From an uncultured Oscillospiraceae bacterium (GTDB taxonomy: Bacteria; Bacillota; Clostridia; Oscillospirales; Oscillospiraceae), in NCBI GenBank assembly GCA_934561175.1, contig CAKTFW010000017.1, positions 1 through 29,778 on the forward strand: a stretch of 29,778 nucleotides of DNA, read 5' to 3'. Shown here piece after piece: positions 16,802 through 24,743 of this stretch. The position numbers were made by a program, and so were the translations under genes. Positions within the stretch are counted from its first letter, which is position 1. Each line of letters begins with the position of its first letter. The notes beneath the pieces are model-generated. The model searched no databases and was not told the origin of the DNA. It was given only the letters and a program-made list of their open reading frames with translations.

Positions 16802-17248
16802 TATTACACCCAAACGGCGGATCAGGAGGATCTGATTTCCATTGGAACGATTGGGTTGATTAAGGGAATTACAACCTTTGACCATAAAAAGGGTGCACGC
16901 CTTGCAACCTATGCGGCAAGATGCGTTGAGAATGAAATCCTGATGTATTTTCGAAGTCAGAAGAAGAGTGCGTCAGATGTTTCCCTGTCGGAGTATATTG
17001 AGACCGGAAAAGATGGAAATGCGCTTTCGCTCATGGATGTTATCTGCTCGGATGAGGATTTGTTTGATGATCTTTCTGTACGGGAGATGCAGGGAAATTT
17101 ACGCCAGGCCATCGAACAATGTTTGAATGAGCGGGAACGGCGAATTATTTCCCTTCGCTATGGACTGGGAGGCCAGGCACCGATGACCCAGCGCGAAATT
17201 GCAGCAGTGTGTGGAATCTCACGGAGCTATGTATCGCGCGGCGACTAA
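16793..17248 (+). CDS. sigK: sigK piece 2: middle of sigma-K, flanked by both elements
   Basis: Homology runs from MKKYY (16793) to YVSR (CGC ending at 17239), 149 codons. It includes the core-binding and -10 segment DLISIGTIGLIKGI, TYAARCVENEILM, and region 4 with RYGLGG and the start of the helix-turn-helix, REIAAVCGISRSYVSR. It then leaves homology for Gly-Asp-stop at 17248. In primary sigma factors and sigma-K the next residues are IE-K-AL-KLR; those are found at 25752-25799. ATG 16793 is an internal methionine without a ribosome site, so this piece is probably not translated alone. Without the missing residues the second half of the -35 recognition helix would be absent, so joining to piece 1 alone would not give a normal sigma factor. 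Confidence 0.94.
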   Translation: MKKYYTQTADQEDLISIGTIGLIKGITTFDHKKGARLATYAARCVENEILMYFRSQKKSASDVSLSEYIETGKDGNALSLMDVICSDEDLFDDLSVREMQGNLRQAIEQCLNERERRIISLRYGLGGQAPMTQREIAAVCGISRSYVSRGD

Positions 17249-17255
17249 TGTAAGG
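17229..17255 (+). other. attL2: left junction of element 2
   Basis: Core ATGTATCGCG (17229-17238). The arm at 17236-17255 is an inverted match (15 of 20) to 25720-25739 at the other end; the shared heart is TGTAAG/CTTACA. Confidence 0.78.
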
Positions 17256-17258
17256 AGT

Positions 17259-17302
17259 GCGCCGCTGCCTTGTAATTGTTACAAGGCAGCGGTGCTTTTT
17301 TT
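17259..17302 (+). terminator. Intrinsic terminator just inside attL2
   Basis: A 17-base stem (17259-17275 with 17279-17295, one wobble), TTG loop, then seven T. It lies between the frayed end of sigK piece 2 and the recombinase 2 small ORF. It would end transcripts coming from sigK, or attenuate read-through into recombinase 2. Confidence 0.9.
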
Positions 17303-17341
17303 CTTCCCTGCCACATAGCTTTTACCGAAGGAGGGAGCGTA

Positions 17342-17491
17342 ATGAATGCACAGGGACTTCCCGTGGTGAAATGGAGCTATGCGGATGGTGGAGTGTCAGT
17401 GCAGGCACTGGTACGCGCATCATTTTTATGCTTTCTGAATCGTGAACTCTCCCAAATACCATCAGGGTCAGAGGCGACCTATGCACCATGA
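17342..17491 (+). CDS. Small protein overlapping the start of recombinase 2
   Basis: 49 residues starting at ATG 17342 with a strong GAAGGAGGGAG ribosome site. No known domain seen; the sequence contains KWSYADGGVSVQALVRASF, a short amphipathic stretch. Its end overlaps the recombinase 2 start (17481) in a different frame, the same arrangement as in element 1. The two small proteins are not similar in sequence. Confidence 0.55.
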   Translation: MNAQGLPVVKWSYADGGVSVQALVRASFLCFLNRELSQIPSGSEATYAP

Positions 17492-19034
17492 GATCGGGAA
17501 TTCGGCAGACTATCGTGCAGCACTCTATATTCGTCTGTCAAAAGAAGACGAATGCGAAGGACCGTCGCAAAGTGTGACAAATCAGCGCTCATTGCTGGAG
17601 GCGTTTGTGCAAGAGCATAATCTGCAGGTTTATGACATCTACATTGACGATGGCTGGAGCGGTACCAACTTTGACCGTCCAGCTTTCCAGCGTATGATTG
17701 CGGATATTGAGGCCAAGCGAGTCAACATAGTTCTCACCAAAGATCTGTCCCGTCTGGGGCGCGATTATATCCTGACCGGCCACTATATGGAGCGTTATTT
17801 TCCGGAACATCAGGTGCGGTATATTTCACTGCTGGATGGGATTGACACCGGCGTAGAATCCAGCGCCAACGATATTACGCCGTTTCGCGCCATTATGAAT
17901 GATCTGTACGCAAAGGACATCTCCAAGAAAATCCGGTCGGTCAAACGGGACAAGCAACGGAAAGGGCAGTTTATCGGCGGCAAGCCGGTCTATGGCTACA
18001 AGATGCACCCGACAGAAAAGAATCGGATTGTGATTGACGAGCGGGCCGCCCTGATTGTGCGGCGTATTTTTTCCATGGCGCTGGATGGCATCAGCTGCCG
18101 GAAGATTGCGGAAACGCTGAATCAAGAGGGCGTCATGTCGCCCGCAGCTTATTGCGGTTGGAACCGGAAGGGAAACGGCCGTTGGAGTGGAGAGCGCATC
18201 TCGGATATGCTGCAGAATGAAACCTATATTGGAAATATGGTGCAGGGAAGGCAGGTCAAAATTAACTATAAATCCAAGAAGTGCCGCCACCAGAACCGGG
18301 AAAATTGGGTTGTCGTGGAGCATACGCACGAGCCGCTGATTGATGTGGAGTGTTTCCACAAGGTGGGGCTTCTGGTGAAGAGCCGTGAACATACCCGCAG
18401 CAGAACCTATAATTTTTTGCTGAAGGGCCTGATTTTTTGCCATGAATGTGGGCACCCGCTGGCAGTGGTGAACAGGCCGAATCGAAGTGGGGCAGATGTG
18501 CTTTACTTTGTCTGCCGCACCTATCAGCGCGATACAAGAAGCGGCGTCTGTACATCGCACTGTATTAAAGAAAAAACGGTAACGGAAGCCGTGTGGGCGA
18601 AAATGCAGGAGATCTGTGCGGATGCGCTGGATTTGCAGATTCTGCGTCCATTGGCGGAGCAGGCGGTCAGAGAGGCAGAACAGGCAGCGCAACCGGCCAA
18701 AGAGCGATGCAGTCTGCAAGATCGCGCAGCGGATTTGACGGCGCATCTGGATCAGGTATATGCCGATCGATTGTCCGGGCTGCTGCAAGAGACGGATTTT
18801 CAGCGTTTTTTCGCGCGCCTGTGTACAGAGCGAAAACAGATAGAGGAACGCATTCAAATGCTGGAGATGCAAGAAAAAAGCCCTGTCAGCCTGGCTGACA
18901 GGGCAGGGGACTTCGTACAGCGCTATCTTGACACACTCAATACAAACCGGGAATTCTGGGTCAGCCTGATCGAACGCGTCGAATTGACAGCGGAGAAAGA
19001 AGTGCTTATCCGGTTCCGGATTTCGGAACCATAA
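17481..19034 (+). CDS. Large serine recombinase 2
   Basis: 517 residues from ATG 17481, which has AGAGG 6 bases upstream; an in-frame GTG at 17442 would add 13 residues. Resolvase domain (about 10-155): ALYIRLS with nucleophile Ser20, DDGWSGTNFDRP, and LTKDLSRLGRD. The recombinase domain (about 170-290) contains YGYKM and YIGNM. A zinc ribbon (about 325-375) shows CHECG and a later Cys pair, followed by a coiled coil (about 390-480). It is of the TnpX/CisA-type class but of a different lineage from recombinase 1: different active-site context, and spacing of the first zinc ligands CX2C versus CX4C. It is placed just inside attL2, so it is the likely enzyme for element 2. Confidence 0.93.
   Translation: MHHEIGNSADYRAALYIRLSKEDECEGPSQSVTNQRSLLEAFVQEHNLQVYDIYIDDGWSGTNFDRPAFQRMIADIEAKRVNIVLTKDLSRLGRDYILTGHYMERYFPEHQVRYISLLDGIDTGVESSANDITPFRAIMNDLYAKDISKKIRSVKRDKQRKGQFIGGKPVYGYKMHPTEKNRIVIDERAALIVRRIFSMALDGISCRKIAETLNQEGVMSPAAYCGWNRKGNGRWSGERISDMLQNETYIGNMVQGRQVKINYKSKKCRHQNRENWVVVEHTHEPLIDVECFHKVGLLVKSREHTRSRTYNFLLKGLIFCHECGHPLAVVNRPNRSGADVLYFVCRTYQRDTRSGVCTSHCIKEKTVTEAVWAKMQEICADALDLQILRPLAEQAVREAEQAAQPAKERCSLQDRAADLTAHLDQVYADRLSGLLQETDFQRFFARLCTERKQIEERIQMLEMQEKSPVSLADRAGDFVQRYLDTLNTNREFWVSLIERVELTAEKEVLIRFRISEP
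18880..18904 (-). terminator. Minus-strand terminator inside the recombinase 2 gene
   Basis: GCCCTGTCAGCC (18880-18891) and GGCTGACAGGGC (18893-18904) form a near-perfect hairpin. On the minus strand it is followed by TTTTTTC. It would stop antisense transcripts entering from the S-layer-like gene. Confidence 0.65.
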
Positions 19035-19067
19035 AAATGGGGCGCCTCCGATGAGACGCTCCATTTT
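19034..19067. terminator. Terminator between recombinase 2 and the SLH protein gene
   Basis: AAAATGG..GCG..CTC pairs with GAG.CGC.CCATTTT (19034-19048 with 19053-19067, two imperfect pairs) with T-rich flanks on either strand. It sits between converging genes. Confidence 0.8.
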
Positions 19068-19078
19068 GTTTGTAATTA

Positions 19079-22000
19079 TTATTTGTCTTGCGTGGCGCGG
19101 AAGAGGAAGGTTACGATCTGACCGCGGGTGCAGGGCGCATCCGGCGCGAACTGGTCCTTGGTCACACCGGTTGTAATGCCGTTTGCTGCGGCCCATGCAA
19201 CCGCACCGGTGTAATAGCTATTTGCCGGAACATCGGTGAAGAAAGCAGTGCCGGTTGTCTCGGCGTTGCGTGCGCGGGCAAGGAAGGTGACTGCGTGTGC
19301 ACGCGTGCAGGTGTCGTCTGGGGAGAAGGTGTCTGCGCTGGTACCCTTTGTGATACCCTGCTCAACAGCCCAGGCGACGGCCTTAGCGTAGTATTCCGTT
19401 GCCGGAACATCCGAGAAAGTGACAGTCAATTTTGCCTCCGGAGAACCGGCTGCACGCCACAGGAAGGTTACAATCTGTGCACGCGTGCAGTACTGGTCCG
19501 GTGCAAAGAGATTGTTGCCGACACCGGCAGTAATCTCTTTATCGACCGCCCACTTGACAGCCTCATAGTAGTAAGAGCTGTTGGGGACATCGTAGAAGAA
19601 GTTCAGAACCGTGTTATCCTCCAGAAAGGTGGCCTTGACGGTTACTGCACTGGCGGGCATCTTAAAGGTGTACTGGCCGTTGCTCTTATTGGTTAAAGTC
19701 AGCTCCTTGCTGTCCTTATCCGTAACGGTGACGGCTTCCAGGGTATAGCCGCTGTCGGGCTTTACCGTGATGGTTACGGTCTGATCCTTGCTGGCACGCT
19801 TGGTGCTGGCGGAGACAGTGCCGTTCTTGGTGCTGTTCACACGCACTTCGTAAGTGGAAGCAGCACTGCTGCTACCGCCGGAGGAGGACTTCTTCGCCAC
19901 GGTGTAGACATTGCCCTTGTTCGTCAGCGTGTAGCCGCTGGCAGCGGTCAGAGTCACATTCTCCACGCCGTTGCCCTTGACAACGGTGAAGGTCTTGTTG
20001 CTACTGACCTCGGCGGACTGGCCGTCAGTCAAAACAGTAATGGTATCGTTGTTCTTCGCATCATCCACAGCGTCCTGCAGGGTGGGATACAGGATGTCGC
20101 CGATCTTGGCCGTACCGTTAGAAATCACGAAGGGGCTGAAACCGTTGGTGGTGAAGGTAACATACTTTGTCGTGTCAGGATCCTCAACTACACCAGTATA
20201 ATACTCCGCGGGATTCGTGCAGTGCTTCACACTCAGCTGATCGTTTTCATTTGCAGCAAAGCCCTGAGGCAGGCACAGCGAAACCTCATACGCATTCACG
20301 GGCAGGTCCAGCGTCTGGGGCGCCTGCACCTGAATGGCATTCGCGGCATGATCTGTCTGGTCACCATTTACAACGAAGTCAACGCCATTTGTGCCATTTA
20401 CTACTTCTTCATACACATCATTCGAAGTAGCAATAACACGATACTTCGGGGTCAAATTGACGGTCAGCTCAGTAATGCTCGTCTCGGAGGCGTCAGTGGT
20501 TGTCTTGACATCGCTGAGTTCTGCATCAATGTAGGTCTGGTAAACGATCTTAATATTGTTTACAGTAACCTGCTCGTCGGCCCCCAGCACTTTATTCAGC
20601 TGCGCTGCCATGTCTTCATTCGCTGTGATTGTGTTATTATTGGCAGTCGTCGCTACCGCGCCCTCAATTACTTCGTTCTGCGTAAGTTCAGCACCGTCCA
20701 TAGTCTTTGCGGCTTCCTTGACTTCGTCAGAAGCGTTTGCGGGGAAGGAGGCGGACACTTGGCTGGATTCAACAGGAGCGGTGTTCGCGCCTTTCTCGTC
20801 AACGGTCCAGGGATAGGTATCCTTGGTCGAGGCATCCTCATTCGTTACGCCAACCAGCTGCTTGCCGTCTTTTGTGCCGCAGTAGTCGGAGGGATCCGCG
20901 GTGAACAGACCGCCGGTGATGAAGTTTTTAATATCCTCGCTGTAGATGGGACCATTGAACTTTCCGTCGGTTACAGACAGCTTGACCTTAGCAATGCTGT
21001 CCGTGTCGTTATTCTGCGGGTTGCTTTCATAGATGGCATAGGTGCCGGAGATCTCGCCGCCGGAAATGGTCACATCGATGGGGAGCTTGGTGGTGTGCTG
21101 GGCGATTGCAATGCCAGCGCCAAGGGTCGTAGGACCGCCAGGATTTCCTTCACAACTAAATGTTCCGTTACCAGAAATAGTGGAATTTGCCACTTCCAGC
21201 TTACCGGCGCGGATTTCAATGCCGGTAGCACCCTTGATAGTAGAGTCCGTAACAGAGAATTTAGTCGTACCGTAACCAGCCAGATACATACCATAGCCGG
21301 TAACATCGATCTTTGCACCGTCCACAAGCAGGGTGTTGCTCACATCAAGCTTTTTAATATTACCATTCATAGTAATACCGTGTCCGCCCGTGACAGTACC
21401 CTTGAAATCTACCTTGGCAGTCTCACAGGAACCATCAAATGCTACTGCATAAGCCTGCTCGGAAGTAACAAAGGTAACATTACTTTCAACCGTCAGGTCA
21501 GCCGCACCATTGACCCATACTGCACAACTTGTTGCATCTGGATTCTCAGCGTTCTTATAAGTACATTCAATCGTACCATTCTTAATAGTCGTCTTATTGT
21601 AGAGGTCCAGAATAGAACCGCCACGGCTCAGCTTGTGGCCACCGAGGTCAAAGTTCAAGTCCTTTTTAACTTCTACCAGAGTAGCTGTAGTAGCATCTTT
21701 CAGAAGCGTGACGGTGTCACCAGACTGAGCGGCAGCAACAGCATCCGCCAAGGTCTTGTAATAGGTATCACCGCTCTTGGCTTCATAGAATGTTGCAAGG
21801 CTGTCATCGCCCGTCAGTTTTGGCTGGTTCGTTGTAATGATGCCGTCCTGATCGTCATAGACATACAGAAGCTGCTTTGCGCTTTCAGGGGCGGTCAAAT
21901 TTGTAACATTGATGGTAATGCCAGTGAAGTCCTGGGTACCGGCATCTTTAGCGGAGTAGTCCTGCAGCAGAATCAAACCCTCATATTCGCTGTCTGCCGA

Positions 22001-22669
22001 ATCAGTGGCATAGGTATACTCATCATCAGTAACATTGAAGACTACGCCCTTAGCATTGCGATAGTTGCTGATACGGATACCATTACTGGTTTTTTCAGCC
22101 AACAACAGTTTGTTATTTACAATATCAATCTGTGCATCGTCCGTCATATTGTAAAAGTTAAAATAGTTGTTCTGAATTGCGCTGTTAAAGGTATTGCCGC
22201 TGATGGTTGCCTGACGCAGATCATGATTATTCGCGCCAATGCCAAATTCAATTGCATTGTAATAACCGTTGGTAACGCCGTTAAAGGTGTTGTCGGTTAC
22301 TTCCGCCTCTCCAACATTTAATGTAACCGCGGTACGAACCGAAGTGCTTGCAGGTGTAAAAGTACAGCCGGTCAGTGTAAACTTACCGGTTGTGTTAACC
22401 ACCAGTTTTGCGTCGTCACCAAAGGTTACATTTTCCACCGTAACATTGTCACCGGTGACAGTCATTGTACCATTGGTATAAGTGAAGTCGGAAATTACCT
22501 CGTCGTCCTCGGAATAGTCCAGGTTACCAGACTTCTCAGTCTCTGCTTCTGCGGCTGGTTCAGCAGAAGCAACATCCAACTCGTTGCTATCCGCTGCAAA
22601 TGCCGTAATAGGCAGCAGGCTGAGTACCATGCTGAATGTCATCAGTATGGCTAACAATTTGCGTTTCAT
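19079..22669 (-). CDS. Large surface protein: beta-helix region, repeat domain, three SLH domains
   Basis: 1196 residues. The signal peptide ends at TAFAADS (about residue 25). Residues about 55-600 are full of short NTF/SGNTF/GVTNG-type turns characteristic of a right-handed parallel beta-helix (pectate-lyase-like fold), including the AVAAAQSGDTVTLLKDAT entry repeated in a diverged form near 880 (AVDDAKNNDTITVL). A Ser/Gly linker (about 935-945) leads to an InlB-like beta-repeat (VNSTKNGTVSAS...PDSGYTLEAVTV) and then three C-terminal S-layer homology domains, each with an F.DVP...YY start and an F.P...CTRAQ-type core. SLH domains bind pyruvylated cell-wall polymers. Function could be polysaccharide binding or degradation, or adhesion; no catalytic residues are identifiable. 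AGGAGGA precedes ATG 22669. It lies inside element 2 and so would be lost from the excised mother-cell chromosome. Confidence 0.92.
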   Translation of the reverse strand: MKRKLLAILMTFSMVLSLLPITAFAADSNELDVASAEPAAEAETEKSGNLDYSEDDEVISDFTYTNGTMTVTGDNVTVENVTFGDDAKLVVNTTGKFTLTGCTFTPASTSVRTAVTLNVGEAEVTDNTFNGVTNGYYNAIEFGIGANNHDLRQATISGNTFNSAIQNNYFNFYNMTDDAQIDIVNNKLLLAEKTSNGIRISNYRNAKGVVFNVTDDEYTYATDSADSEYEGLILLQDYSAKDAGTQDFTGITINVTNLTAPESAKQLLYVYDDQDGIITTNQPKLTGDDSLATFYEAKSGDTYYKTLADAVAAAQSGDTVTLLKDATTATLVEVKKDLNFDLGGHKLSRGGSILDLYNKTTIKNGTIECTYKNAENPDATSCAVWVNGAADLTVESNVTFVTSEQAYAVAFDGSCETAKVDFKGTVTGGHGITMNGNIKKLDVSNTLLVDGAKIDVTGYGMYLAGYGTTKFSVTDSTIKGATGIEIRAGKLEVANSTISGNGTFSCEGNPGGPTTLGAGIAIAQHTTKLPIDVTISGGEISGTYAIYESNPQNNDTDSIAKVKLSVTDGKFNGPIYSEDIKNFITGGLFTADPSDYCGTKDGKQLVGVTNEDASTKDTYPWTVDEKGANTAPVESSQVSASFPANASDEVKEAAKTMDGAELTQNEVIEGAVATTANNNTITANEDMAAQLNKVLGADEQVTVNNIKIVYQTYIDAELSDVKTTTDASETSITELTVNLTPKYRVIATSNDVYEEVVNGTNGVDFVVNGDQTDHAANAIQVQAPQTLDLPVNAYEVSLCLPQGFAANENDQLSVKHCTNPAEYYTGVVEDPDTTKYVTFTTNGFSPFVISNGTAKIGDILYPTLQDAVDDAKNNDTITVLTDGQSAEVSSNKTFTVVKGNGVENVTLTAASGYTLTNKGNVYTVAKKSSSGGSSSAASTYEVRVNSTKNGTVSASTKRASKDQTVTITVKPDSGYTLEAVTVTDKDSKELTLTNKSNGQYTFKMPASAVTVKATFLEDNTVLNFFYDVPNSSYYYEAVKWAVDKEITAGVGNNLFAPDQYCTRAQIVTFLWRAAGSPEAKLTVTFSDVPATEYYAKAVAWAVEQGITKGTSADTFSPDDTCTRAHAVTFLARARNAETTGTAFFTDVPANSYYTGAVAWAAANGITTGVTKDQFAPDAPCTRGQIVTFLFRATQDK

Positions 22670-22697
22670 ATTGATTCCTCCTATGTTTTTATGCTTT

Positions 22698-22717
22698 TAT
22701 TGCGGCTTTCCGCAATA
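22698..22717 (-). promoter_or_regulatory. 5' leader hairpin of the SLH protein mRNA
   Basis: TATTGCGG and CCGCAATA (8-bp perfect stem, 4-base loop) sit about 18 bases before the ribosome site on the minus strand, with no following T-run. A stabilising 5' stem is common for abundant surface-protein messages. This reading is inference. Confidence 0.4.
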
Positions 22718-22740
22718 TGGGTTTATGAAGTAATAAGAAA

Positions 22741-22786
22741 AAGACGCTCTTACAGCATGGTAATCACCATGCTGTAAGAGCGTCTT
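22741..22786 (-). terminator. 21-bp perfect hairpin with minus-strand T tail
   Basis: The arms 22741-22761 and 22766-22786 pair perfectly around an AATC loop. The minus strand continues with TTTTTCTTATT, the form of an intrinsic terminator reading toward the SLH gene. There is no clear minus-strand gene upstream, so it may shield the SLH promoter or be what remains of an earlier gene. Confidence 0.6.
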
Positions 22787-22840
22787 GATGGAATGGATTA
22801 TTCTGCAATTACGGGCAGCACAAAAGAGCAGAACTTTAGC

Positions 22841-22875
22841 TGCTCTGCTCTGCTCTGCTCTGCTCTGCTCTGCTC
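22841..22875 (+). repeat. Pentanucleotide tandem repeat, seven TGCTC units
   Basis: Seven exact, contiguous copies of TGCTC. Because the unit is not a multiple of three, loss or gain of a copy would shift any frame read through it. Confidence 0.97.
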
Positions 22876-23139
22876 TCAGTATATTGCGTCGGATTCAACG
22901 ATGTCAACCCCTGATTTTGAAAGAATTTCAGCTTCTGTCGTGTCCAAAAATGCGGGAAGGCGCAAAGAGCCGTAGTAAAACGCGATGGTGGAAAACCGCC
23001 CTGAAACTGGTTGAATACGGTATCAGGAAAGTGCTGGAACAACCTCCCTGATTACGGTTAGCAATATAGCACGGAATGTCGAATTTGTAAATAGGTTTGT
23101 GCGGAAAAACAGAGCTGAAATCTGCAATATCTGGAGGTC

Positions 23140-23289
23140 ATGAAGCGTGATGGGGAGGAATATCTTTATTCTATCAGCCGCCTGAATCAAGCACGGAAAT
23201 GCATCAAATTGGAAAAGCTTTGCGACGAAGGAGATTGGGAAAAAGCGGCGGCAAAAAGTTGGGGTAATTTGCCATTGGCAGTACGCTGA
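23140..23289 (+). CDS. Possible 49-residue small protein
   Basis: ATG 23140 to TGA 23289; charged, helix-like sequence (EEYLYSISRLNQARKCIKLE, then CDEGDWEKAAAKSWG). GGAGGT ends only one base before the ATG, closer than ideal. No family recognised. It may be a truncated remnant. Confidence 0.3.
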   Translation: MKRDGEEYLYSISRLNQARKCIKLEKLCDEGDWEKAAAKSWGNLPLAVR

Positions 23290-23391
23290 CAGAAGGGGGG
23301 CGAAAGCGGTTCAACACCCGATACGGAAGAAAAACGGTGGATTCCAATCCAGCGGCGATTACGGTCTGACAATGGATGAGGAGGTTTGGAT

Positions 23392-24717
23392 ATGGCACTT
23401 GGTATTATTGGCATTTTCGTCGCACTTGCGTTTCTCTTCTTTCTGGTATTCAAAGGATGGAGCACCACAATCGCCACTGTGCTGGCGGCTATCGTGGTGT
23501 GCATTTTTACCGGGACAAACCCGGTCGTGGCGTTGGTGGACTCCTATTCCAGCGGCGTCGGTTCTTCGGCGGTGAACTTTTTCCTGCTGTTTGGCCTGTC
23601 CGGTATCTATGCGGAGATTATCAATGCGTCCGGCGCAGGCGCAGCGTTTGCACGGACGCTGGTAAAAATCTGCGGCCGGAACGCGGCGGTCTATGTATGC
23701 GCGGTGGCAACGCTGCTGATCGTCTATGGCGGCATTAACCCATTTATTGTGGTATTTACCATGTATCCCATCACCCTGACAGTATTTCGGGAGGCAAATC
23801 TGCCGCGGCATTTGATTCCCGGCGTCATTTATATGGGATCTGCCGGCTTTGTACTTGGGTGTTTGCCGTTTATTCCGAGCGTGATCAATGTGGTGGCCTG
23901 CGGCGGTATGAATGTTGGCCTGGCAGCAGCGCCGGTCATCTGCGCGGTGACCTCGATTTTGGGCGCGGGGATGTGCTTCCTCTATCTGCGCGGACTGCTC
24001 CGCAAGGCAAGAGCCAACGGCGAAGTCTTTGTACCCAGCCCGCGTGACGCCGATGTGCTGGCGGCGTGCGACGAAAAAGCAGAGGGGCTTGGCGGTGCAA
24101 AATCCTGGCTGATTTTGATCCCAATGCTGGCGGTTGTGTTTGCAACCAATCTCAGCCCGAACTTTGGCGCTTCGGGTTCCTATGCGCAGGCTAATATCGG
24201 AATGGTGCTTGGCATTGTCATCGGTTTGATCCTGTACTGGAAACGGCTGGGGAATAAGCTGACGGTCATCAATGAGGGATTCTCCCGCTGCTCTGTCATT
24301 CTTCCGGTTTGCGCGGCGGTGGCCTTTGGTACTGTTGTAAAATCCACAGAGGCGTTTCAGGGCCTGTGCAGCTGGCTGCAGACGCTGAACATGAGCCCGC
24401 TGGTTTCTCTGGCGATCCAGTGTAATGTCTTTACTGCGGCTATGGGTTCCGGAACTGGTGCAATCGCACTGATGCCGGAAATGTTTGGCGAGACCTATGT
24501 GGCGATGGGACTGGATCCGGAGGTCGTGACAAGAATTATGGCGATTTCCTCCCAGGCGTTCGATACGCTGCCGCATAACTCCATGGTCGTCACCGTTCTG
24601 GCAGCGTGCGATGTCACGCACCGTCAGGGGTATAAGCCGATTTTTATGACCTCGGTTCTGTTCCCGGTAATTTTGGTTGTGGTAGCAGTCGCCCTTGGTA
24701 TGATGGGCGTTTGCTGA
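23392..24717 (+). CDS. GntP-family permease (gluconate/hydroxy-acid:H+ symporter type)
   Basis: 441 residues and about 12 helices. GntP features include an N-terminal ALGIIGIFVALAFLFFLVFK start, FFLLFGLSGIYAEI, a GGINPFIVVFTMYPI loop, and a C-terminal SSQAFDTLPHNSMVV segment typical of the family's second half. Members import gluconate and related sugar acids or 3-hydroxybutyrate-like acids; the substrate is not determined. ATG 23392 follows GAGGAGG (23378-23384) by 7 bases; the upstream TTG at 23386 is less likely. The dehydrogenase gene follows after 26 bases, so the pair probably imports and oxidises one hydroxy acid. Confidence 0.87.
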   Translation: MALGIIGIFVALAFLFFLVFKGWSTTIATVLAAIVVCIFTGTNPVVALVDSYSSGVGSSAVNFFLLFGLSGIYAEIINASGAGAAFARTLVKICGRNAAVYVCAVATLLIVYGGINPFIVVFTMYPITLTVFREANLPRHLIPGVIYMGSAGFVLGCLPFIPSVINVVACGGMNVGLAAAPVICAVTSILGAGMCFLYLRGLLRKARANGEVFVPSPRDADVLAACDEKAEGLGGAKSWLILIPMLAVVFATNLSPNFGASGSYAQANIGMVLGIVIGLILYWKRLGNKLTVINEGFSRCSVILPVCAAVAFGTVVKSTEAFQGLCSWLQTLNMSPLVSLAIQCNVFTAAMGSGTGAIALMPEMFGETYVAMGLDPEVVTRIMAISSQAFDTLPHNSMVVTVLAACDVTHRQGYKPIFMTSVLFPVILVVVAVALGMMGVC

Positions 24718-24743
24718 GTGAAACGATAACAGGGGGAAATTGA

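Larger units (their letters stand above)
22787..23385. other. Gene-poor segment upstream of the GntP gene
   Basis: About 600 bases with no convincing large gene. Two plus-strand frames (22785-23051 and 22793-22975) read through the TGCTC repeat and look low-complexity at the front. The end of the first (KTRWWKTALKLVEYGIRKVL) is more protein-like and could be the remnant of a gene. A 49-codon ORF follows at 23140. No promoter is clear. Confidence 0.5.

Noticed and set aside
4028..17248. sigK pieces as a decayed pseudogene
   Set aside because: All three pieces keep conserved residues and both junctions restore the frame exactly at short direct repeats, which random decay would not produce.
17826..19196. 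456-residue minus-strand frame over recombinase 2
   Set aside because: No recognisable domain and no ribosome site; the plus strand encodes a complete serine recombinase.
20222..22321. 699-residue plus-strand open frame opposite the SLH protein gene
   Set aside because: Mirror of a repetitive, codon-biased gene; the minus-strand product has a signal peptide and three SLH domains.
22841..22875. CRISPR array
   Set aside because: The unit is five bases with no spacers; it is a simple tandem repeat.
23359..24621. 420-residue minus-strand frame over the GntP permease
   Set aside because: His/Arg/Gln-rich shadow of a membrane protein gene; no family features.
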